From: Pegoplata infirma
Taxonomy: Eukaryota; Arthropoda; Insecta; Diptera; Anthomyiidae
Direction: 5' to 3'
Assembly: GCA_963921195.1 (NCBI GenBank)
Contig: OY992537.1
Location: forward strand, 152,615,844 to 152,679,843
DNA: 64,000 bases
Part shown: piece by piece, positions 11,113 to 22,935 of the stretch
Numbering within the stretch: the first letter of the stretch is position 1
Layout of the letters: every line of letters starts with the position of its first letter
The notes under the pieces: model-generated
What the model was told of the DNA's origin: nothing
The model's input: only the letters and a program-made list of their open reading frames with translations
Database searches by the model: none
Translations under genes and position numbers: made by a program

Positions 11113-11669
11113 TCACTTTAAGATCATAAACAAAAACTTTCATTGTTGCAATTAATGGTAGGATTCTTAAAATGGGGACAACTGATACTTTTTGGCCTTT
11201 TTAAATAGTTTTATTTTAGAAAAAATATTTTTTTAAAAAAATGTTGACAATATTTGGAGAGAATGAGAAAGGGCCAAAACTGTTTTTGTGCCACTGACCA
11301 TTAATAGAGCCAAAAATGGCACTATTGTGCCACATTTCCCAACCGTGGTACAGATTACAAAGTAGATTAAAATCGCAATTTACAAGATTAGAATTCCAAT
11401 GTAAACGCACTATTACTCATATTTTTGGTTTTTGCTGGGATATTTTATTTGCATTGTAAATTCCTTTATTGTAATAAAATACATTGCTTAGTAACGATTA
11501 ACTGTATTTGTTAAAAATAATCTAAGTTTTAACCACCATAATGATATACAGAATAGTTTAATGCTAACAAATAAGAAGTAAAACTTGTATTTATTTTTCA
11601 TAAATTATTTAAAGTGAATAAAAGTATAATTGAAGTTTGCTTTTAGGATCTGTACTTGTTTTAATTTAA
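11113..11669. other. AT-rich stretch, nothing recognised
   Basis: A 64-residue minus-strand frame at 11216-11410 has no recognisable motif, no splice or promoter context, and biased composition. I see no repeat partner elsewhere in the window. Confidence 0.3.
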
Positions 11670-14600
11670 CTACACCCAAAAAATTTTGTAGTTGTGTAGT
11701 TAAGGATTTTTATAGTTGAAATCAAAATACTTTTAAGTAACTATTTATAATCGATACTAACTATGAATGCCGTTAAAAATAATTACTTTTAGTTACCCTG
11801 TAATTTTTAATTTTCATTTTATTTGAAATTGACAATCATAAAAGAAAATAAAGAAAATCTGCCAAAACGGAAAATAATTTTTATTTAATATTTTATTGTG
11901 TTTTTAAATTAAAAATTTAAATTTGTTTAAAGATTTAAAAATATTTATTTTAAAATATGATAGGTAAGTTTTAAATTGCATAATTTTTTAAATATTTTAT
12001 TGAAAATATTTTTTTATAGAAAGATGCCAAATGAAAATGAGTCTTTGATGACTTAACACAGCACACAACATTTCAACAAAGAAATCCTAAACAAGGGGAA
12101 AGGAAACTTCAGTGGAATTTCGGTTAGCTATTATGTATCCTGATAAATAAATTGCTGCTTAAAAATATGCTGAGACATTTTTTTTATACAACATTTCTGT
12201 ATACAACTTTTCAACAAAGAAAACCTAATCGTGGGAAGAGGAAAATTCTGTGGAGATTTGGTTAATTATCCTGTATCCTGATAAGTGAAATGGGGCTATA
12301 AAATTTTCTGAGACATTTTTTAAAGAAAAAAAGTCTGAGAATCATATAACTTTTCTAAAGCAAAAATGTCTCAGAATCTGAAAATTTTTTTATATATTTT
12401 TCTAAAGAAAATGTATCACAGTCTAAGAGTTTTTCTATACAAAAACTGCCTCAGAACCTCAGAATGTTTCTGTAGAAAAAATGTCTCTAAATCTGGGAAT
12501 TATTCTATAGAAAAAATGTCTCAGAATCTGAGAATTTTTCTAAAACAAAATATCTCAGAATCTGATTTTTCTATAGAAAAAATGTTTCAGAATCTGACAA
12601 TATTTCTAAAAAAAAAAATGTCTCAGAGTCTGAGAATTTTTCTATAGAAAAAATGTCTTAGAATCTGAAAATTTTTCTGTAGAAATAATGTCTCAGCATC
12701 TGAAAATTTTTAAACAGAAAAAATGTCTCAAAACCTCAGAGTTTTTCTATAGAAAAAGTCTCAATTCTGATACTTTTTCTATAGATTCTGAGACATGTTT
12801 TCTATAGATAAATTCTCTGATTTTGACACATTTTTTCTACAGAAAAATTGTTAGATTCTGAGACATTTTTTCTATAGAAAAATTCTCAGATTCTGAGACA
12901 TTTTTTCTATAGAAAAATTCTCAGATTCTAAGACATTTTTTCTATACAAAAATTCTCAGATTCTGAGACATTTTTTCTATAGAAAAATTCTCAGATTCTG
13001 AGACATTTTTTCTATAGAAAAATTCTCAGATTCTGAGACATTTTTTCTATAGAAAAATTCTCAGATTCTGAGACATTTTTTCTATAGAAAAATTCTCAGA
13101 TTCTGAGACATTTTTTCTATAGAAAAATTCTCAGATTCTGAGACATTTTTTCTATAGAAAAATTCTCAGATTCTGAGACACTTTTTCTATAGAAAAATTC
13201 TCAGATTCTGAGACATTTTTTCTATAGAAAAATTCTCAGATTCTGAGACATTTTTTCTATAGAAAAATTCTCAGATTCTGAGACATTTTTTCTATAGAAA
13301 AATTCTCAGATTCTGAGACATTTTTTCTCTAGAAAAATTCTCAGATTCTGAGACAATTTTTCTATAGAAAAATTCTCAGATTCTGAGACATTTTTTCTAT
13401 AGAAAAATTCTCAGATTCTGAGACATTTTTTCTATAGAAAAATTCTCTGATTCTGAGACATTTTTTCTATAGAAAAATTCTCAGATTCTGAGACATTTTT
13501 TCTATAGAAAAATTCTCAGATTCTGAGACATTTTTTCTATAGAAAAATTCTCAGATTCTGAGACATTTTTTCTATAGAAAAATTCTCAGATTCTGAGACA
13601 TTTTTGCTATAGAAAAATTCTCAGATTCTGAGACATTTTTTCTATAGAAAAATTCTCAGATCCTGAGACATTTTTTCTATAGAAAAATTCTCAGATTCTG
13701 AGACATTTTTTCTATAGAAAAATTCTCAGATTCTGAGACATTTTTTCTATAGAAAAATTCTCAGATTCTGAGACATTTTTTCTATAGAAAAATTCTCAGA
13801 TTCTGAGACATTTTTTCTATAGAAAAATTCACAGATTCTGAGACATTTTTTCTATAGAAAAATTCTCAAATTCTGAGACATTTTTTCTATAGAAAAATTT
13901 TCAGATTCTGAGACATTTTTTCGATAGAAAAATTCTCAGATTCTGAGACATTTTTCTCTATAGAAAATTTCTCAGATTCTGAGACATTTTTTCTATAGAA
14001 AAGTTCTCAGATTCTGAGACATTTTTTCTATAAAAAAATTCTCAGATTCTGAGACATTTTTTCTACAGAAAAATTCTCAAAAATTTTTTCTATAGAAAAA
14101 ATTCTTAGATTCTGAGGCATTTTCTTTATAGAAAAATTCATAGATTCTGAGACATTTTTTCAATAGAGAAATTCTCAGATTCTGAGACATTTTTTTTATA
14201 GAAAAATTCTCTATAGAAAAATTTCTATAGAAAAATTCTCAGATTCTGAGACATTTTTTTTATAGAAAAATTCTCAGATTCTGAGACATTTTTTCTATAG
14301 AAAAATTCTCAGATTCTGAGACATTTTTTCTATAGAAAAATTCTCAGATTCTGAGACATTTTTGCTATAGAAAAATTCTCAGATTCTGAGACATTTTTTC
14401 CATACAAAAAAGTTCAGATTCTAAAACATTTTTTTTTAGAAAAATTCTCGGTTCTATAAAAAAAATTCTTCGATTCTGATGCATTTTTTCTATAGAAAAA
14501 ATTCTCAGATTCTTTAAAAAAAATTTCCAGATTTTACTACATTTTCCCATTGAAAAATTCTCAGGATCTAAGACTAAAAAAAATTTAGATGCTGAATTAT

Positions 14601-15010
14601 TTTAATAAAATATCTTAAAATTTACAGATTGACTTTTATTTTAAATTAAAAAAAATATTTACCTTATTCTAATTAGCAGGGAATTAAAATTCAACAATTT
14701 TTTAATTATTATTAACTAAAAAGTTAGTTAAAGATGAAATTATTTATTTAATCGTTATATTTTGCTATTTTAAGTTGTTTTCAACTGTTCATATAGTTGT
14801 TTTCAGCTATTTTTTTTAAATATGTCAAATATAAGTTGAAATCAACTAAATATTGGTAATAGTAACGACTTGTGTAGTTGATTTTATATTTTGGTTTATT
14901 TGTAGTTATCAGCAACTTAAGAAAATCAACTAAACTGTAGTTAGTGGTAATTCACCTACAAAATAGTTGATATTTAAGTTGAAATCAACTACAAAATTTT
15001 TTGGGTGTAG
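11670..15010. mobile_element. 3.3-kb TIR element enclosing a 35-bp palindromic satellite
   Basis: Left end CTACACCCAAAAAATTTTGT and right end ACAAAATTTTTTGGGTGTAG are exact complements over 20 bp, continuing with looser similarity (gttgatttcaact-type arms, 'taactacaaa'). The subterminal zones (11700-12300 and 14600-15000) are AT-rich with GTTGAAATCAACT palindromes; the core is the array at 12325-14570. I cannot find a matching TSD (left flank ttaatttaa, right flank ggtgcaaac), so the superfamily is unassigned. No transposase frame is present. Confidence 0.65.
12325..14570. repeat. 35-bp tandem array of double palindromes, orientation switch near 12775
   Basis: From about 12785 to 14570 the unit repeats every 35 bp (starts at 13021, 13056, 13091 and on), with roughly 50 units, nearly identical in the centre and decaying toward both edges. 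Each unit joins two perfect palindromes: TCTCAGA-T-TCTGAGA and TTTTTCTATAGAAAAA. From 12325 to about 12770 the units read in the opposite orientation (gtctcagaatctgagaa) and are more diverged. Because 35 is not a multiple of three, the short frames here are not proteins. Confidence 0.95.
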
Positions 15011-15683
15011 GGTGCAAACTTAAAGCGTTTTAAACTAAGATGCGTTTTTTTTATAAAACCATAAAAATGCTATAATTTTTCACATTGAAGCAGCACAAAA
15101 CTAAATGATTCAACATTTTTTGAAGTAGTATCTCAGCTTTACCCCGGGACACAGTGTAAGATTTTTCATTTTTTGGGTACAAAACCCGCTACAAGTCTTT
15201 GTTGTAGCTGGTTTTTGACTTTAACATGTTTTAGAATTTTTTTATGTTTTTCATTGGATGAAATCTATTTGAGATCCGCAAAGATCCACACTGGGAATGC
15301 ATCGAACAAAGCAATTGACATGTCTACTTTTAGAATTAATAAAGACGAGCAGCACGTTTTGGACTAGTTTAAAAAAATATATTAGCGATATTCGCTCTTG
15401 CTAGCAAACTACCCTTGCAGACCTTTCAAAGCTTGCAGATCTTGTATAAATACAAGAGTATGCAAGACCACAACTAAAATGAAAACAAAAACGACGTTCA
15501 CTTTTTGTAGCATAAAATCATAGCATTAATAATACCTTTACAAAAATGCTACACCGAACAAATTTTCCAGTTGGCCAATTAAAAAATTTCCCAGTTGAAA
15601 TGAAATACTTTAAATAACTGGACTAAACACAATAAACATAATTCATGGGAATCCTTTTCAGTAATTTTAAATATAATAATAAT
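15011..15683. other. Unassigned AT-rich stretch
   Basis: A 64-residue open frame at 15173-15367 lacks recognisable motifs or splice context. A small inverted motif 'gcaagggtagtttgc' type and 'tgcaag...cttgcag' pairs occur around 15400-15470. No gene is supported. Confidence 0.3.
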
Positions 15684-16404
15684 CAGAGACTGGAACTTCA
15701 TGCAAATGCATGTTTTTTCTCGTTAGTCTGAGAACATTGTTAATGAGATATCTTTTTAAATCAACAAATTTGCATTAAAATGGAATTGATTTGTTAGTGC
15801 ATATTTTGGTAAAAATGCATATATTTGCATATTTTTGCAATATTGGCATTATTTAGTAATATTTAAGTAAAAATTCAAGTTTTGTAAAAAATGTTTGTTA
15901 TAATTTTTTCGCAATTGTTTTTAAATAAGTACATTTTTCGAATTTTTACATTTGAATTTTTAAAATGATGTCATTCTGAAGCAGGATTATCCCGCTTTTC
16001 CAAATTTCCGCTTTTTAAGGCGTCAGAAAGTTAGACGTAAAAATTAGAAATTAACCAAAAAATTTTTGATAAAAAAATATCGAAGTCTTTTTCTCATAAA
16101 TTAAATGCACGTTAGATGTTTAGATTGTTCACCTAAAGTCAGCAGATTTTTTCTGGTAAAATTAGCAAATTTTTCAGCTTAAGTCAGCAGATTTTTCAAC
16201 TAAAGCCAGCAGATTTTTCTGTCAAGACAAATTTTCTCATATGGCTCAAAAAGGGGTTTATTTTTAGCAGATTTTTCTGCAGTAAATGCTTATACATTTA
16301 GGTTCTTAATTTTAAACTTCGACAAGATCTTACAGTTAATGTTATTTTATCAATGACAATTTCAGAAGATAGTGACCAAATCATTGACAAATGCATTATT
16401 TTGT

Positions 16405-17482
16405 GGGGGGGGTGAAATAAACCCATAGGCAATATGGCCTTATTTCCCAAAGAGTTGAGAAATAAGGCCATATGGCGTTATTACCAACCACTGTTGGAAA
16501 TAAGGCCATATATGGCTTTGTTACTCATTTAAATATTTTTTTAAAATGTTCATCATTATTTTGCGGAGAGCGTGGAAATATATTTCCACGTAAATCCTGC
16601 TACCCAAAAAAAAATTATTTAGCGAAGCCTCTAAATTAATTTATGGAGTTTGAAATGGCGTACGGACATAGCGCCAAAGGTCTTATCGCCCAAAACCGTA
16701 AATGTCATATCGCCCAAGCTGCGACATATAGCCCAAAATGATAGGTCTAAAAATGTTACTTCTAGCAAAACAAAATTGTCAAAAAATCCAAAATATTTTT
16801 TTTGGGCGAAATGTCGAACTTACGATTTGTGTTTTTGTAATAAAGGTTTTCAGCGTAGCCGACCTACGGCCGGGCTTAGGGACTACATACTCCATGCATT
16901 AAACCCACCCTCTCTGCAAACCAAAGCTAGTTTGGTTATCAGGCCTTTTTGAGGCATAACAAATTTGATAGCGCAAAGGCCTGCTACCCTAGAAAACTTT
17001 ACTTTGCGGAGAGGGTGGGTTTAATGCATGGATTTTGTAATCCCTAAGCCCGGCCGAAGGCCGGCTACACAGAAAAACTTTTTTTGTTAAACAATCTTTA
17101 AATTAAAAACCCTGCTAATAAAAAATTGGTGCCTCTAGAACCCTCTAAGTTCCGAGGTTCCTGGTACATGTGGTTTTTTTATTTAAAGATAGTCAAAAAA
17201 AAATTTTCTGCGTAGCCGGCCTTCGGCCGGGCTTAGGGATTACAAACTCCATAAATTAATTTAGCGGCTTCGCTAAATAATTTTTTTTTGGGTAGCAGAA
17301 TTTACGGGGAAATATATTTCCACATTTTCAACTGATATGGCTTTATTTCCACTTTGGTTGCAAAATCAATATGACTTTATTGCTCAATCGTGTTGGTAAT
17401 AAAGCCATATGGCTTTATTTCCCATTGAATTGAGAAATAAGGCCATATGGCCTTATTGCCTATGGCTTTATTTCACCCCCCC
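16405..17482. mobile_element. Inner inverted-repeat element with ATAAGGCCATATGGC motifs
   Basis: GGGGGGTGAAATAAA at the left faces TTTATTTCACCCCCC at the right. Each arm has several copies of 'aataaggccatatggc' on both strands. TSD cannot be judged; the flanks are attatttt on the left and cttatttt on the right, so TTATTTTG is a weak candidate. Confidence 0.6.
16572..17323. repeat. Third-level inverted repeat, centre 16848-17075
   Basis: GTGGAAATATATTTCCAC at 16572 and GGGGAAATATATTTCCAC at 17306 bound arms containing 'gctacccaaaaaaaa' and 'taaattaatttatgg'. Inside, 'ggcttagggactacatactcc' and 'aaacccaccctctctgc' face their complements at 16985-17075. A further direct copy of the 'gcgtagccggccttcggccg' block lies at 17208-17240. 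Confidence 0.6.
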
Positions 17483-18054
17483 TTATTTTGTCCCGCCAAA
17501 AATATTCGAAAAAACTTTTAAATTTTTTTTATTTTTTTTTTTACATAAAAAATATTGTTTCAAACTGCATATAAACTAATTGTTTTTATCCCGCCAAAAA
17601 TTTTAAAATCCCATAATTTTCCTAAATTTGTTGCCTTTGTGCCGCTTTTTGGAAAAAAATTCTGGCGCATAGGGTTCTCCAATCACATCCGTAGCTGTAG
17701 AACGATCTTTTCAAATTTTTTTAGATCGAAAGAAGTATTTATTTGTCAATGTAAATAAATTTTTTTAAAAATTTACTAAAGTAAATAATTTTTATTTATT
17801 TTTTTATAAATCTGTAAGAAAAAGGAATAAATTCTGCTGTTATGTTTTTATTAAAATAAAATTTAAATGCATATTTCTAAAGTTTTTGTTGCATATTTTA
17901 AGATTTTTAATGCATATTTTAAGCGCTTAAAACAATGTTTTTAGATGCATGAAGTTCCAGTCTCTGATAATAATAATAGTTTTGATCACATGATCGATTA
18001 TTTTTATTTATTCTTTCTATTTATTTACAACTCATTTTTGATAAATTCAACCTA

Positions 18055-18500
18055 ATAGTGCATTCACATTGGCATTAAAACACCGTTTAACGAGGTTTTG
18101 CCTCAAACCTCATTTGAAAATACGTATTTTCCCATACAAATTGAACTTTTTTTATGAACTTTCACGAAAGTACGATCGAAACCTTTTAAATTTCATAGTT
18201 CTCCTTTTTTTACAACTGTTAGAAGAATAGAAAACAAATTAAAGAAAGTGTCAAAAATAAAAATATATTTATATTTCCGTAAAAAAATAATAATTAAACA
18301 ATAATTTTCTGTTAATTTTTGTGAACAAACGAGTACATAAATTATATGTGCATTTTTTATCCCGTAAAATTAAAGATTTGTTTTCGGTAAAATTTTTAAA
18401 AGCTTAATAAATGTCAAAAATTTCGGGTGTGAACGACAAAGCTTTTGAATTGAAATTACGAGGTTTCAACGGGGTTTCGAGGTAAGTGTGAATGTACTAT
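18055..18500. mobile_element. 446-bp TIR element (ATAGTGCATTCACA ends)
   Basis: Left ATAGTGCATTCACA and right TGTGAATGTACTAT are complements with one mismatch. Inner arms 'acgaggttttgcctc' and 'gaggtttcaacggggtt' give further pairing. Non-coding; TSD not resolved. Confidence 0.5.
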
Positions 18501-18552
18501 AACCGAGAACTGGTAACAATGACCGTCGTCTTGTTGTAGTGAAAAAAAACAA

Positions 18553-18610
18553 GGGTTCTGGTGGGAATCGAACCCACGACCCCCACGCTACCAACTAGCC
18601 TACGGGGACC
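18553..18610 (-). pseudogene. tRNA-derived relic lacking the anticodon arm
   Basis: On the minus strand there is an A-box-like TAGGCTAGTTGG (18591-18602), a perfect B-box GGTTCGATTCC (18564-18574) and a T-arm stem GTGGG/CCCAC. Only about 15 bases separate the two boxes, too few for an anticodon arm, and the acceptor halves (GGTCCCC and AGAACCC) do not pair. It could be a deleted tRNA pseudogene or the head of a tRNA-derived SINE; no SINE tail is evident. Confidence 0.6.
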
Positions 18611-18626
18611 GCTAATTTTAAATATA

Positions 18627-20689
18627 CCCAGTAAAAAAAGAACATACTAAAATGTTAATAAAAAGTAGTTCAACTGCTGCTAAAGTAGTTCTAACTTTGC
18701 TGAAACTCTAGTGAATTTAACATGGCGGTGTCGCGCAAAATAAGTAGTTTTTTTTACATTTTTTAAGTACATATAAAGTAGTACTCATACTGTTGTCATA
18801 GTTTAAGTTTTTGTATGTAAAGTTTAATTACATCTTTAAGATCACTATTTAAGAGCATTTTTGCACTACTTAAAAAGTGTATTTTTAGAATTCATTGGGA
18901 AGTAGATTGAGTAAGCGATTCTGACGATGCCAATGTTCTAATAACATTACTAAACATCGAAAATACGACTGGGACGTGACCTTATACACTTGATTACATT
19001 AGTTCTGCTGGTCAAAAATCCGGTCTCCGCACTTTTCCATCACATCTGGTTTTTGAGAAAATTGTGGTCAAAGTTCAAAAAAATCCCCGTTTTGGTCATT
19101 TTTGGAAACTCATAGCGGATGAACCCGATGTGATGGCGACTTCAAACTAAGTCGAGGGTTAAGCTAAAACTTTCCTCTTTAAGATGCAGAACTCATTTGG
19201 TCAATCGCCTTAACTTTTTGGGCACCAATTATATTTCAATGCTGTCATATCAAAAAAACAATTGGTGCTCCAAAGGTTGAAGCGACTGATGAATTGAGTT
19301 ATACGTCTTTAAGAGCAATGTTTGAGCTTTACCCTTAAAAAGTATGGAGACCGGATTTGTGACCAGGAGAATAATTGTAATCATGTTTATAAGCTTTATA
19401 CTATAAGGTGGCGTTCCATTCAAATAAGGTTTTTTTTATCATATGATTTGTAGCGGCAAAAATCGTTTTTTTTTGGGAACAAGACATCATTGAGACAATT
19501 GGTGCCCTAGGGGTTAAGGCGACTGACCAAAAGAGTTCAGAATCCTTAAGAGCAATGTTTAAGCTTATTTTTAAGTCGCTATTATATCGGGTTCATCCGC
19601 TATGAATTAACAAAACTGCGATTTTTTTTAACTTTGACATCAATTTTCCCAAAAACTTGATGTGATGGAAAATTTTGGAGACCAGATTTGTGATGAGCAG
19701 AACAATTGCAATTAACCGTCTAAGGTCGCGGACCAGTCGCATCAATAGTTTTTTAAAGTATTTTTTAAATAATTATCATTCGAGGGTATAATATAAAAGT
19801 TAAAAAAAAATAAATATTCCTGGGGAAGTTTTCGAAATTTCATTTGGTGCGTGAACTTTTTTTCACCAAAATGGACTAAAAAATGATTTTTATTATCTGG
19901 ACAACATTGCCCATCGCGTGGTTGGATGAGCTTTTTTTTTGACATAAAAAAAGTTATATTTACGCCCACAAAAGTGTTCGTACCTCAAAAAATTGGGTCC
20001 AAGTTCAGGACTTTATACTTCATCCGACATAAAATTGTTTCATTTGCTTGACAAAAAACAATGATCGCTAAAAAATTAAGTTCTAGAGGTTGGTTCGCTT
20101 CTCCAAGGTGAAACTTTTCCCCTCCGTTCCGATTTTAACCTACCTAGGACTAAAAAATATTTGTAGCAAACGTCAGGTGGATAGCTGCTTTATTTTGGAC
20201 TACATCGTGTTACATACAGACAGACGGAGGGATGTTCATAGAACTTCTCAGAATCGATCACTGATCAATATAATATATCGTCACCAAAAATCCAACACAT
20301 TTTGCTTTTTTAAAGTAGCAGCGAAAAACGAAAACTTAAGATTAAACAAATTAAAAATAAAAAAATGTTTTTATTCTTGGAATTGTAACCTATCAAATAT
20401 TAACTTTTTGCCTTTTAATTATATATAAAACTATAGTTTAGACTAAAACTCTATTAAATTAATTTAAATAAATATGTTCTTTTCATTACGTTTGAAAAAT
20501 ATTAAAATAAAAACTCATTCCGACTATAGTGTTCTAAAGTAGTGGAATCCATATTATTTTCCTTCTTATTGACATATTTGGATGTTATTTTAAACTACTT
20601 TTTTTGCAACAAAAAATATTCACTAATTGCTACTTTTTATGTAGTTTAAGTCTACTTCGTTTTGAACTACTTCGATTTTTTTTGCTGGG
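18627..20689. mobile_element. 2.06-kb CCCAG-terminated element, TA flanks
   Basis: Ends CCCAGTAAAAAAA / TTTTTTTTGCTGGG are flanked by TA (18625-18626, 20690-20691). Subterminal 'aaagtagttc' and 'gaactacttcg' arms match. An internal inverted repeat (about 19018-19705) pairs 'ggtctccgcacttttccatc' with 'gatggaaaattttggagacc'. Frames at 19742 and 20090 have no recognisable motifs. A GACAGACGGAG stretch at 20217-20230 suggests an inserted mini-me fragment. Confidence 0.65.
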
Positions 20690-20691
20690 TA

Positions 20692-21167
20692 TCATTTCAG
20701 ATATTCAAACAGAGTTAATATCTGGAGCGAAACCTTTTACTTAATTAACATCATCCAAATTTGAATTTGCATCGCAATGGGTAGTGAAATATTAATTGCA
20801 TATTAAAAATGGGTCAAACTAAAAGACTCCGAAATATTTCCAATTTGGCAAATATTTTACATTCAAAATAGCTGGTAAACCAATAACGTGCATTTTAATG
20901 TTCAAATATCTTATTTATTTTAATGGTTATATTTATTTTTGTGTGATGGTGTTAATAAAATAATAAAAATATCTATATACAATGTCTGCAAAAACTTATG
21001 TATTTGAAAAAAGTTTTGAGCATTGTACAATTTTTTTTATTTATAATGCAGGTATCAAACAAAATTTTAAAATATTTTAATGATAAATATATTTTTACTA
21101 TTTTTTTACTACTTTCCATTTTTTTTTTTTTACTTTTTTGTTTTTCCTCTCACAAGGAAGGTATCCC
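20692..21167. other. AT-rich spacer, nothing recognised
   Basis: No motif, repeat partner or coding signal is visible. Pyrimidine-rich 21100-21150 is low complexity. Confidence 0.3.
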
Positions 21168-21662
21168 ATAGCTTACACTCCGATTGTCCTGCACTTTTAA
21201 TATGTTATAGAGGAACAAAATCTAAGATTTACCGGTTTTTTATCTGCTATCGTGAAGGTTAAAGGGGGAAATGGGAGGGTGAAAAACGATATTTTATTTA
21301 TTCTAAAGGAACTATATGAACATTATATATCGATGGAAAGGTTTATTTGGGTCCTATCCAATGGTGTGTCGGACTTGAAGTTGGTTTTTGTCGAAAATGT
21401 GTAAAACTTGAACTACTTTATATGGAGAAGCATATATGACCCCCAAAATTATATATGTATAATAATCTCTTTTAAGTTTAAGCCGACACGTATTTTTGCT
21501 TTTGTTCAGCTTTAATTCAGATTTTCCCGAAAGGCCATAATTATTCATAAGAGGGCAACCCTTTTTTAAACCACCGGGATAGCCGATAAAAAATAGCAGG
21601 TTAAACTTAGTTTTCGGCTTATTAAAATATATAAATTGCAGACCAATCGGAGTGTAAGCTAT
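21168..21662. mobile_element. 495-bp TIR element (ATAGCTTACACTCCGATTG ends)
   Basis: ATAGCTTACACTCCGATTG at the left and CAATCGGAGTGTAAGCTAT at the right are perfect 19-bp complements; inner arms 'accggttttttatctgcta' and 'tagccgataaaaaatagc' partly pair. The 21354-21548 frame is incidental. Non-autonomous, family unknown. Confidence 0.65.
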
Positions 21663-21756
21663 GTGAGTAAAATTTAAAAATGTTTCTCATTTACTACTTT
21701 TACTACAAAAAAAGGGATCGAATAGAACTCATTAAAATATAAATAATTTGTTAATA

Positions 21757-22110
21757 ATCAGGGCAAGGGAGTTCATGTAAATACATGTTTGTTGTCGTTA
21801 GCCTGAGCACAACTTAAAGTATTTATCTTCGCGAATCATAGAATTTGCTTAAAAATGGCATTGATTTGTTAGTGCATGTTTTTGCATATTTTGATGAAAA
21901 TGCATGTTTTTTGCATATTTTGCTTAAACTACATATTTTCTTGCATATTTTTTAATATTTATTAAAAAAATATATTTTTTTATTAATTTTGTAAAATTTG
22001 CTATTTTTCATGAAAAATGTGCAAATCGGTTTTTGATTAAAAATAAATATTTTTTTGTCGAAAATTTAAGCAAAAATTGAGCAATAAGAAAATGGGAAAA
22101 ATATAAATAC
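21757..22110. repeat. Fragment related to the 15684 hAT family
   Basis: 'gggagttcatgtaaatacatg' followed by many 'tgcatatttt' repeats matches the left subterminal region of the 15684-17966 element, but no right terminus is found. Truncated copy. Confidence 0.5.
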
Positions 22111-22329
22111 AATTTTCATGGAGTAGTTTTGATCAAGGGCTGCATCTAAAAGACGGATAGGAGTGTTCCTAAGTTTTTTTTTTAATTAAACTGCACTGAA
22201 AATGAGATAAAAAAACTGAATTTATGTCATTTTTTTATATTTTTCCCGTACAAGGGAAAATTAAAAGAAAATCCGAGTTCAGGCGATAACATACGTATTT
22301 GTAAATGTTTATACTATGGTGGAGCAAAT

Positions 22330-22650
22330 TCAGGTTTTTTGAATTTCGAAAACGTCGGGGTCGGAAAAGTTGCCTTTTTGGGTCTATATTAACACAAAAA
22401 TATTGGACCTGTAGGACCATGGGTTTTAAACAAAGTGCAAAAAACAAAACCAAAAAATTAACTACTTTTTTTGCTTTAAATATTAGTTTAAATTTTTAAA
22501 GAAAAAACATTTTTACAAGCAAAAAAAAGTTAAAAATTTTGTTTCACTTTGTTCGGAACTTTCCGATTTTCAAGTCAAAAAAGGAACCCAAATCCATTGT
22601 CCTACCAAAAGGCAATTTTCCCGACCCCGACGATTTCGAAATTCGAAAAA
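22330..22650. repeat. Inverted repeat around 'cgtcggggtcgg'
   Basis: 'cgaaaacgtcggggtcgg' (22347) and 'ccgaccccgacgatttcg' (22621) face each other, with 'ttgcctttttgggt' and 'aaaaggcaattttcc' inside. A diverged relative occurs at 32885-32960. Frames on both strands here are palindrome artefacts. Confidence 0.55.
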
Positions 22651-22744
22651 AAGTTAAATATGCTAAATTGAATTTTATGTTTTACGATTTTTTATGAATA
22701 GGACAAAAAAAAAAATTGGAAATTTTATTTTCACATTTTTTAAT

Positions 22745-22935
22745 ATGAATTACTTTTGTTTATATTTAAGGCAGCGGTGCGCACACACATACTATAACAT
22801 TTATGCTTGTGTGGGTAGTAGCAAGCGAAAAGTCAACAAATTTGCTCAAGCAACAGAATTTTATAGTATAGTATACGTGTGTTGACAGCGCACAAGCAGC
22901 ATTTTTTAGCCTATTCCCGCGGGAATAGGAATTAC
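22745..22935. repeat. Interspersed repeat, inverse of 3035-3205
   Basis: Contains 'cttgtgtgggtagtagcaagc' type sequence, 'agcgcacaagcagcatttt' and 'ttagcctattcccgcgggaa' in the order expected for the reverse complement of 3035-3205. Confidence 0.5.

Larger units (their letters stand above)
15684..17966. mobile_element. 2.28-kb hAT-like element with 8-bp TSD and concentric inverted repeats
   Basis: Ends CAGAGACTGGAACTTCATGC / GCATGAAGTTCCAGTCTCTG are flanked by exact TSDs ATAATAAT (15676-15683, 17967-17974). Subterminal 'tgcatatttt' repeats occur on both sides. The middle holds three further nested inverted repeats (16405-17482, 16572-17323, 16848-17075). The 16650-16952 frame crosses these palindromes and is not a gene. 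Fragments of the same family ('ttcatgcaaatgca') appear at 21770 and 43200. Confidence 0.85.

Noticed and set aside
12366..12647. 93-residue open frame rich in SIEKMSQNLRIF repeats
   Set aside because: It is produced by the palindromic satellite units; the period is not a multiple of three and the frame does not persist.
12785..14400. CRISPR-like regular repeat array
   Set aside because: There are no unique spacers; the whole 35-bp period is repeated and the sequence is eukaryotic. It is a satellite.
16650..16952. 100-residue frame as a candidate gene
   Set aside because: It runs across the arms of two nested inverted repeats within a non-autonomous element.
18553..18610. Functional tRNA gene
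   Set aside because: The anticodon arm is missing and the acceptor stem does not pair.
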